Below are positions 5,640 through 9,765 of a stretch of 9,765 nucleotides of DNA, piece after piece (position 1 is the first letter of the stretch; each line of letters starts with the position of its first letter). The translations under genes were made by a program, and so were the position numbers. Below the pieces are notes generated by a model. That model worked only from the letters and a program-made list of their open reading frames with translations. It did no database searches and was not told the origin of the DNA. This stretch comes from Chitinophaga pinensis (GTDB lineage: Bacteria > Bacteroidota > Bacteroidia > Chitinophagales > Chitinophagaceae), in contig CAMCBE010000046.1 in NCBI GenBank assembly GCA_945872805.1, positions 1 through 9,765 of the forward strand, read 5' to 3'.

Positions 5640-6059
5640 ATGTTACAACCAAAAAGATCGAAACACAGAAAAGCGCAAAAGGGAAGAATTAGAGAAGTTG
5701 CCAAAAGAGGCGCATCTCTTTCTTTTGGTTCTTTCGGATTGAAAGCACTTGAGCCAGTGTGGATGACAAGCAGGCAAATCGAAGCTGCACGTCAGGCAAT
5801 GACTCGTGCTATGAAAAGAGAAGGTAATGTATGGATAAGAATTTTTCCTGATAAACCAATTACCCGTAAGCCTGCAGAAGTAAGGATGGGTAAGGGTAAA
5901 GGTAATCTAGAGTTTTGGGCTGCTGTAGTTGAGCCAGGAAGGATACTTTTTGAAATGGAAGGTGTTTCTTTACAGGTAGCTCAAGAAGCAATGGAGCTTG
6001 CTGCCTCAAAACTTCCGATCAGAACCAAGTTTATTATCCGTAGGGATTATGTAGCATAG
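5640..6059 (+). CDS. rplP: 50S ribosomal protein L16 (uL16)
   Basis: L16 is a late-assembly 50S protein near the A-site tRNA elbow. The 139-residue product begins MLQPKRSKHRKAQKGR and carries LSFGSFGLKALEPVWMTSRQIEAAR (27-51), WIRIFPDKPITRKPAEVRMGKGKGN (65-89) and AASKLPIRTKF near the end. Arg82, equal to E. coli Arg81 that is hydroxylated by some bacterial oxygenases, is conserved; whether it is modified here cannot be told. Start and length agree with the family. It lies 37 nt after rpsC and 27 nt before rpmC, with no SD. Confidence 0.98.
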   Translation: MLQPKRSKHRKAQKGRIREVAKRGASLSFGSFGLKALEPVWMTSRQIEAARQAMTRAMKREGNVWIRIFPDKPITRKPAEVRMGKGKGNLEFWAAVVEPGRILFEMEGVSLQVAQEAMELAASKLPIRTKFIIRRDYVA

Positions 6060-6086
6060 TAAAATTGAAAGAAAAATAATTTAACC

Positions 6087-6293
6087 ATGTCAAAGAAATT
6101 AGATTTTTTAAAAAGCCTCCCTTCACTTAGTCAATCGGATATTAAATCCAAGATTATTGAAGATGAATTGCGCCTTAAAAAGCTGCAATTTGCTCACGGA
6201 ATTACTCCTTTGGAGAACCCTATGAGTATAAGAGAGTTGAGAAAGGACATTGCAAGACTAAAAACAGAATTTAAGAAAAGGGCTACTGCTTAA
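6087..6293 (+). CDS. rpmC: 50S ribosomal protein L29 (uL29)
   Basis: L29 is a small two-helix protein near the tunnel exit beside L23. The 68-residue product fits the family length and shows the DELRLKKLQFAHGITPLENPMSIRELRKDIARLKTE run typical of L29 (start 26, end 61), forming an antiparallel helical hairpin. The first 20 residues are variable. Position between rplP and rpsQ confirms the call. The ATG at 6087 lies in AT-rich, SD-less sequence. Confidence 0.95.
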   Translation: MSKKLDFLKSLPSLSQSDIKSKIIEDELRLKKLQFAHGITPLENPMSIRELRKDIARLKTEFKKRATA

Positions 6294-6325
6294 TAAAGGC
6301 AAAGTCGATGTATTAATATTAAACA

Positions 6326-6343
6326 TTCAGTCTTTGGACTGAA
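6326..6343 (+). promoter_or_regulatory. Perfect 7-bp hairpin upstream of rpsQ
   Basis: TTCAGTC (6326-6332) pairs with GACTGAA (6337-6343) around a TTTG loop, 16 nt before the rpsQ ATG. What follows is A-rich, not T-rich, so it is not an intrinsic terminator. It sits in a 66-nt gap between rpmC and rpsQ that is longer than most gaps here. It could tune initiation or be an RNA-processing site; either is inference. Confidence 0.45.
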
Positions 6344-6359
6344 AGCAAAACGAAAAGAA

Positions 6360-6617
6360 ATGGTTGATAGACAAATTCGTAAGACCAAAACAGGTGTTGT
6401 AAGCAGCGACAAAATGGATAAAACCGTTACAGTAGCTGTTGAAAGAAAGGTAAAACACCCTATATATGGAAAATTCGTAAAGAAAACGACTAAGTTCCAT
6501 GCTCATGACGAAAAGAATGAAGCAAGACCTGGGGACGTGGTGAAGATCATGGAGACAAGGCCTTTGAGTAAAACAAAGCGTTGGAGATTGGTCGAAATTA
6601 TCGAAAAAGCAAAATAA
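6360..6617 (+). CDS. rpsQ: 30S ribosomal protein S17 (uS17)
   Basis: S17 is a primary 16S rRNA binder with an OB fold in the 30S body. The 85-residue product has GVVSSDKMDKTVTVAVERKVKHPIYGK (12-38) and the C-terminal signature GDVVKIMETRPLSKTKRW (58-75), both diagnostic. Length is typical. The ATG at 6360 gives MVDRQIRKTKTG, the expected N-terminus. No SD is present; a 7-bp hairpin ends 16 nt upstream. In E. coli this gene ends the S10 operon, but no terminator separates it from rplN here. Confidence 0.98.
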   Translation: MVDRQIRKTKTGVVSSDKMDKTVTVAVERKVKHPIYGKFVKKTTKFHAHDEKNEARPGDVVKIMETRPLSKTKRWRLVEIIEKAK

Positions 6618-6657
6618 CTTTAGAGCGACTGACCTAAAAACAGTTCGTTTAACAAGA

Positions 6658-6669
6658 CGGCAATAGCCG
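6658..6669 (+). promoter_or_regulatory. Small GC hairpin upstream of rplN
   Basis: CGGC (6658-6661) pairs with GCCG (6666-6669) around an AATA loop, 16 nt before the rplN ATG and followed by A-rich sequence. The stem is only four base pairs but all G-C. It lies in the 68-nt gap at the S10/spc junction. No T-run and no clear promoter were seen in this gap, so rplN and later genes appear co-transcribed with the S10 block. Confidence 0.3.
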
Positions 6670-6685
6670 ATTAAAAATAAACAAA

Positions 6686-7054
6686 ATGATTCAGCAAGAA
6701 TCCAGATTAAATGTAGCAGACAACAGCGGTGCAAAAGAAGTACTCTGTATCAGAGTTTTGGGTAATAGCGGACAGGATTATGCCAAGATCGGAGATAAAA
6801 TTGTTGTTACTGTAAAAGATGCTATCCCTGCGGGGGGTATTAAAAAAGGAACTGTTACCAAAGCGGTAATCGTAAGAACAAAGAATAAACTTCGCAGAAA
6901 GGATGGTTCTTACATTCGTTTTGATGACAACGCTGTAGTGTTACTGAACACGTCTGATGATCCAAGAGGAACGAGGATTTTTGGCCCAGTAGCTCGTGAA
7001 CTTAGGGATAAAGGGTATATGAAAATTATTTCACTAGCTCCCGAAGTACTTTAA
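6686..7054 (+). CDS. rplN: 50S ribosomal protein L14 (uL14)
   Basis: L14 is part of the subunit interface and is the docking point for RsfS and for intersubunit bridges. The 122-residue product is exactly the usual length, beginning MIQQESRLNVADNSGAKEV and carrying RKDGSYIRFDDNAVVLLN (71-88) and RGTRIFGPVARELR (94-107). It opens the spc block. The ATG at 6686 has no SD and lies in A-rich sequence 16 nt after a small GC hairpin. Confidence 0.98.
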   Translation: MIQQESRLNVADNSGAKEVLCIRVLGNSGQDYAKIGDKIVVTVKDAIPAGGIKKGTVTKAVIVRTKNKLRRKDGSYIRFDDNAVVLLNTSDDPRGTRIFGPVARELRDKGYMKIISLAPEVL

Positions 7055-7087
7055 TAACCGAATTTTCTGCGAAATAAAATAATCAAG

Positions 7088-7426
7088 ATGAGCAACAGAT
7101 TTAAGTCAAAGTTTAATATTAAAAAAGGGGATACCGTTGTAGTAATCACCGGTGAGGATAAGGATCTCAAAAAGCCACGGAAGGTGCTTGAGGTTTATCC
7201 TGAAAAGACCCGTGTTCTTATTGAAGGTGTAAATATTGTAACCAAACATACTAAGCCGTCTGCTCAGAATACAAAGGGTGGATTGATCAAGAAGGAAGCT
7301 TCTGTACACATCAGTAATGTTATGCTTTGGGATGCAAAAACAGAGGGTCCAACCAAAGTGAAGAGAACTAGGGAAGAAGGAAAACTAGTAAGAATATCTA
7401 AAAAATCAGGGGAGGTAATCAAATAA
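7088..7426 (+). CDS. rplX: 50S ribosomal protein L24 (uL24)
   Basis: L24 starts 50S assembly and lies near the tunnel exit. The 112-residue product contains the KOW motif IKKGDTVVVITGEDKD (11-26), then GVNIVTKHTKPS (47-58) and KEASVHISNVML (69-80). The C-terminal basic tail makes it slightly longer than the E. coli protein. Its last codons, for Gly-Glu-Val-Ile, double as a strong SD for rplE, and its stop codon overlaps the rplE start by one base (TAATG). Confidence 0.97.
   Translation: MSNRFKSKFNIKKGDTVVVITGEDKDLKKPRKVLEVYPEKTRVLIEGVNIVTKHTKPSAQNTKGGLIKKEASVHISNVMLWDAKTEGPTKVKRTREEGKLVRISKKSGEVIK
7411..7416 (+). promoter_or_regulatory. Strong Shine-Dalgarno for rplE inside rplX
   Basis: GGAGGT at 7411-7416, extended to GGAGGTAATC, matches the perfect 16S complement GGAGGTGATC at nine of ten bases and ends 9 nt before the rplE ATG at 7426. 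It is embedded in rplX codons for Gly-Glu-Val-Ile. Most genes in this window have no SD, as expected in Bacteroidota, so this site stands out. Confidence 0.7.
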
Positions 7427-7995
7427 TGAGCACAGCAACGTATACACCCAGACTACAGTCAAAGTACCACAATGAAGTGGCACCAGCACTGATGAAAAAA
7501 TTCAGCTATAAAAGCGTAATGCAAGTTCCAAAGTTGACCAAGATTTGTTTGAATCGTGGTGTGAATGGAGCTGTAGCCGATAAGAAATTGATCGATATTG
7601 CCATCGATGAGATGACAACCATTTCTGGTCAAAAGGCTCAAGCAACGAAGTCGAAGAAAGACATTTCAAATTTCAAACTTAGAAAGCACATGCCAATCGG
7701 AACGCGTGTTACCTTAAGGGGTGTGAAAATGTATGAGTTTCTTGATCGATTGATTTCAGCTTCTTTACCAAGGGTTCGTGATTTCAAAGGGGTAAGTGAA
7801 AAGGCATTCGACGGCAGAGGTAACTACACATTGGGTATTACTGAGCAAATCATATTTCCTGAAATTGATATCGATAAGGTTACAAAAATAACGGGTATGG
7901 ATATCACACTTGTAACGACAGCTGGGAACAATGAAGAGGCGTATGAATTGTTGAAGGAGATGGGTATGCCTTTCAAAAACATGAAAAAAGACTAA
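7426..7995 (+). CDS. rplE: 50S ribosomal protein L5 (uL5)
   Basis: L5 binds 5S rRNA and contacts P-site tRNA in the central protuberance. The 189-residue product has the signature VPKLTKICLNRGVN (34-47), TKSKKDISNFKLRKHMPIGTRVTLRG (74-99), SLPRVRDFKGVS (113-124) and the C-terminal GITEQIIFPEIDIDKV (137-152). It is about ten residues longer than the E. coli protein. The start overlaps the rplX stop by one base and has a strong SD, so both coupling and SD-led initiation are possible. In E. coli the S8 repressor acts at the L5 start; I saw no clear copy of an S8 site here. Confidence 0.98.
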   Translation: MSTATYTPRLQSKYHNEVAPALMKKFSYKSVMQVPKLTKICLNRGVNGAVADKKLIDIAIDEMTTISGQKAQATKSKKDISNFKLRKHMPIGTRVTLRGVKMYEFLDRLISASLPRVRDFKGVSEKAFDGRGNYTLGITEQIIFPEIDIDKVTKITGMDITLVTTAGNNEEAYELLKEMGMPFKNMKKD

Positions 7996-8042
7996 TCGAT
8001 TTATAAAAGGGGTAAGAACAAAGTTTAAATACACAACATCAT

Positions 8043-8312
8043 ATGGCAAAAGAATCAGTTAAAGCCAGACAAAGGAAAAGAGAAAAGATGGTTGCAAAGT
8101 TTGCTGAAAAACGTGCTGCACTAAAATCAGCAGGTGACTGGCAAGCCTTGGATCAACTTCCTAAAAACTCTTCGAAAGTTCGTCTGAAAAACAGGTGTCA
8201 ACTCACAGGTCGTCCAAAAGGATACATGCGTTTCTTTGGATTATCTAGGGTAATGTTTAGAGACATGGCACTTGCCGGTAAGATTCCAGGAGTAACAAAA
8301 GCAAGCTGGTAA
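8043..8312 (+). CDS. rpsN: 30S ribosomal protein S14 (uS14), zinc-free form
   Basis: S14 binds the 30S head next to S3 and S10. The 89-residue product is the longer form without the CxxC zinc pairs: its only Cys is Cys52 in RCQLTGRPKGYMRFFGLSR (51-69), and it ends IPGVTKASW, the usual C-terminus. It therefore does not depend on zinc. The ATG at 8043 is preceded by 47 nt of A-rich sequence with no SD. Confidence 0.97.
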   Translation: MAKESVKARQRKREKMVAKFAEKRAALKSAGDWQALDQLPKNSSKVRLKNRCQLTGRPKGYMRFFGLSRVMFRDMALAGKIPGVTKASW

Positions 8313-8358
8313 ACCAGAAAGAATAAAAATTATTATCAAACAAATTCAACCGAAATAC

Positions 8359-8380
8359 TCCCGAGAGGGACTAAGGAGGG
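8359..8380 (+). promoter_or_regulatory. rpsH leader: GNRA hairpin plus strong Shine-Dalgarno
   Basis: AAGGAGGG at 8373-8380 is a near-perfect anti-SD complement ending 7 nt before the rpsH ATG at 8388. Directly upstream, TCCC (8359-8362) and GGGA (8367-8370) form a 4-bp stem with a GAGA (GNRA-type) loop. A competing pairing, CTCC (8358-8361) with GGAG (8375-8378), would hide the SD. The SD is clear from sequence; the two alternative pairings are by-eye inference. Confidence 0.65.
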
Positions 8381-8387
8381 ATAACAA

Positions 8388-8786
8388 ATGACAACAGATC
8401 CAATCGCAGATTTTCTGACCAGGGTTAGAAATGCCCAAATGGCCGGACACCGTATCGTAGAGATTCCAGCGTCCAACTTGAAAAAGCGCATCACCGAAAT
8501 CTTATACCATCAGGGGTACATCCTGAAGTATAAGTTTGAGGATGACGACAAACAAGGAGTGATTAAAATCGCTTTAAAGTATGATGCTGAAACGAAAGAG
8601 CCAGCTATCAGAACCCTTGAGCGTGTTAGTCGCCCAGGTTTAAGGCAATATGCCAAACCCGTTGACTTTAAGCGTGTTAAAAATGGTCTAGGAATAGCTA
8701 TTCTTTCTACTTCGAAAGGTGTTATGACAGACAAGGACGCTAAAGTTCAGAAAGTGGGTGGTGAGGTACTTTGCTACATTTATTAA
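8388..8786 (+). CDS. rpsH: 30S ribosomal protein S8 (uS8)
   Basis: S8 is a primary binder of the 16S central domain and, in enterobacteria, the translational repressor of the spc operon. The 132-residue product begins MTTDPIADFLTRVRNA and has the C-terminal signature LGIAILSTSKGVMTDKDA (101-118) and GGEVLCYIY (124-132). Length is typical. It is one of only two genes here with a strong SD, AAGGAGGG ending 7 nt before the ATG, and it follows a 75-nt gap. That suggests it is translated under different rules from its neighbours. Confidence 0.98.
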   Translation: MTTDPIADFLTRVRNAQMAGHRIVEIPASNLKKRITEILYHQGYILKYKFEDDDKQGVIKIALKYDAETKEPAIRTLERVSRPGLRQYAKPVDFKRVKNGLGIAILSTSKGVMTDKDAKVQKVGGEVLCYIY

Positions 8787-8893
8787 TATTTAAAAGCGAT
8801 CCTGATCGGAAAGCCTTGGGTGTGCGTACTAAGTTTTCCATACGGAACTGAAACCACTGAAGGACAAGCGAACAGGAGATTAAATCAAATACT
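8787..8893 (+). promoter_or_regulatory. 107-nt rpsH-rplF spacer, weakly structured
   Basis: This is the second longest gap inside the operon. It contains two small inverted repeats: CGAT (8797-8800) with ATCG (8805-8808), and TTCC (8836-8839) with GGAA (8844-8847). There is also a GGAG at 8875-8878, 15 nt before the rplF ATG, too far for normal SD use. TAAGTTTT at 8830-8837 resembles a -7 element but no TTG lies at the right distance upstream. I see no gene, terminator or firm promoter. Confidence 0.3.
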
Positions 8894-9448
8894 ATGTCTC
8901 GTATAGGTAAGAAAATCATTGAACTTCCACAAGGTGTAACCATTGCAGTAGGTGCAGATAATGTAGTTACTGTAAAAGGTCCAAAAGGAGAATTAAAGCA
9001 ACCAGTTGATCGTGATATCACAATTGTGGTAACCGACAACATTGTTGAAGTAAAGCGCCCTACTGATCAAATCAGACATCGTGCAATGCATGGTCTTTAC
9101 AGAGCGCTTATCAATAACCTTGTTTTTGGTGTAACCGTTGGATATAAGAAGGAATTGGAATTAGTTGGTGTGGGTTATAAAGCATCAAACCAAGGAAATA
9201 TCCTTGACCTTGCTTTAGGGTTTTCACATAATATTATTTTTGAAATTCCTAAAGAGCTGAAATTAGTTACTTCACAAGAGAAGGGAGATAATCCTCGTAT
9301 CGTACTTGAAGGCATTGACAAGCAGTTGCTTGGTCAGGTTGCAGCAAAAATCAGAGGACTGAGGAAGCCTGAACCATACAAAGGTAAAGGTGTGAAGTAC
9401 AAAGGTGAGTACATCCGTCGTAAAGCAGGTAAAGCAGCAGGAAAATAA
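8894..9448 (+). CDS. rplF: 50S ribosomal protein L6 (uL6)
   Basis: L6 lies near the sarcin-ricin loop and the factor-binding site, so it is close to where EF-G works. The 184-residue product starts MSRIGKKIIELPQGV, has two tandem repeats of the L6 fold (roughly 1-82 and 83-180), and carries the signature KPEPYKGKGVKY (158-169). It is slightly longer than E. coli L6 because of a basic C-terminal tail. The ATG at 8894 is the family start; a GGAG 15 nt upstream is poorly placed. Confidence 0.98.
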   Translation: MSRIGKKIIELPQGVTIAVGADNVVTVKGPKGELKQPVDRDITIVVTDNIVEVKRPTDQIRHRAMHGLYRALINNLVFGVTVGYKKELELVGVGYKASNQGNILDLALGFSHNIIFEIPKELKLVTSQEKGDNPRIVLEGIDKQLLGQVAAKIRGLRKPEPYKGKGVKYKGEYIRRKAGKAAGK

Positions 9449-9458
9449 TCGTTAACTC

Positions 9459-9475
9459 TCCTGGCAGCATCAGGA
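9459..9475 (+). promoter_or_regulatory. Small hairpin upstream of rplR
   Basis: TCCTG (9459-9463) pairs with CAGGA (9471-9475) around a seven-base loop, extendable by one G-U pair. It ends 14 nt before the rplR ATG and is followed by A-rich sequence. There is no T-run, so termination is unlikely. Function is unknown. Confidence 0.3.
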
Positions 9476-9489
9476 TAAAATATAACAAG

Positions 9490-9765
9490 ATGAACGTAAA
9501 AACATTAAGAAGACAAAGAATCAAGTACACGATACGTAAAAAGATATCGGGTACATCAGACAAGCCAAGGCTTAGTGTATTCAGGAGCAATACTGAAATA
9601 TATGTGCAGCTCATTGATGATGTAAATGCTAAAACTATTGCGGCAGCTTCTTCTAAGGAAAAAGATATTGTTGCTCAAAAAGTGAACAAGACTGGCAAAA
9701 GCAAATTAGTAGGTGATTCTATCGCTAAAAAGGCTATTGCTCTTGGTCTATCTACCTGTGTTTTT
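9490..9765 (+). CDS. rplR: 50S ribosomal protein L18 (uL18), 3' truncated by window
   Basis: L18 binds 5S rRNA with L5 and helps attach it to the 50S subunit. The frame starts at the ATG at 9490 and stays open to the last base, giving 92 residues of a protein usually near 117. It has the L18 N-terminus with RRQRIKYTIRKKISGTSDKPRLSVFRSNTEIYVQ (7-40, in order), LIDDVNAKTIAAASS (41-55) and the helix GDSIAKKAIALGL (75-87). The missing C-terminus should contain the VFDRGGYLYHGRVKALA-type signature. It follows rplF by 41 nt, in standard spc order. Confidence 0.96.
   Translation, partial: MNVKTLRRQRIKYTIRKKISGTSDKPRLSVFRSNTEIYVQLIDDVNAKTIAAASSKEKDIVAQKVNKTGKSKLVGDSIAKKAIALGLSTCVF

Noticed and set aside
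6327..6734. 135-codon open frame on the reverse strand across rpsQ
   Set aside because: It is antisense to a full S17 gene and the rplN start, is Cys/Phe-rich with no recognisable domain, and looks like a by-product of the coding strand's composition.
8875..8878. GGAG as a Shine-Dalgarno for rplF
   Set aside because: It lies 15 nt before the ATG, beyond normal SD spacing.

Overview
This window is a ribosomal-protein superoperon from a member of the Bacteroidota, most likely the Cytophagales/Sphingobacteria side (a judgement from protein flavour, not a search). Four things support the phylum. The only clear promoter matches the Bacteroidota -33 TTG / -7 TAnnTTTG type. Almost all genes lack a Shine-Dalgarno (SD) sequence and instead have A-rich upstream sequence. 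fusA is followed directly by rpsJ with no tuf between them. Ribosomal protein L2 carries the NPVDHPMGGGEG form with Met in place of the second His. Base composition is moderately AT-rich and uniform, with no sign of foreign DNA.

Layout, all on the + strand: the 3' 40% of fusA (EF-G) ends at a strong intrinsic terminator (883-910). A Bacteroidota-type promoter (955-985) then starts a new unit: rpsJ, a 272-nt non-coding structured spacer, then rplC, rplD, rplW, rplB, rpsS, rplV, rpsC, rplP, rpmC, rpsQ (S10 block), continuing without a visible terminator into rplN, rplX, rplE, rpsN, rpsH, rplF and the first 92 codons of rplR (spc block), which is cut by the window end. Seventeen ribosomal protein genes are complete and one is partial; the order is the canonical bacterial order.

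The genes supply core parts of both ribosomal subunits: the peptidyl-transferase and assembly proteins L2, L3, L4, L16; the exit-tunnel proteins L4, L22, L23, L24, L29; the central protuberance proteins L5 and L18; and the 30S head, body and decoding-region proteins S3, S8, S10, S14, S17, S19. EF-G works on the finished ribosome.

I found no novel gene system, mobile element, CRISPR or RNA gene of known type. What deserves a second look is regulatory. (1) The long rpsJ-rplC spacer has a terminator-like hairpin and several more stem-loops. (2) Strong SD sequences stand in front of rplE and rpsH only, in a lineage whose ribosomes normally ignore SDs. (3) Hairpins stand just upstream of the rplV, rpsQ and rplN starts. 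(4) S3 has an Arg-Gly-rich C-terminal tail. All RNA structures were found by eye and need folding and covariation tests.
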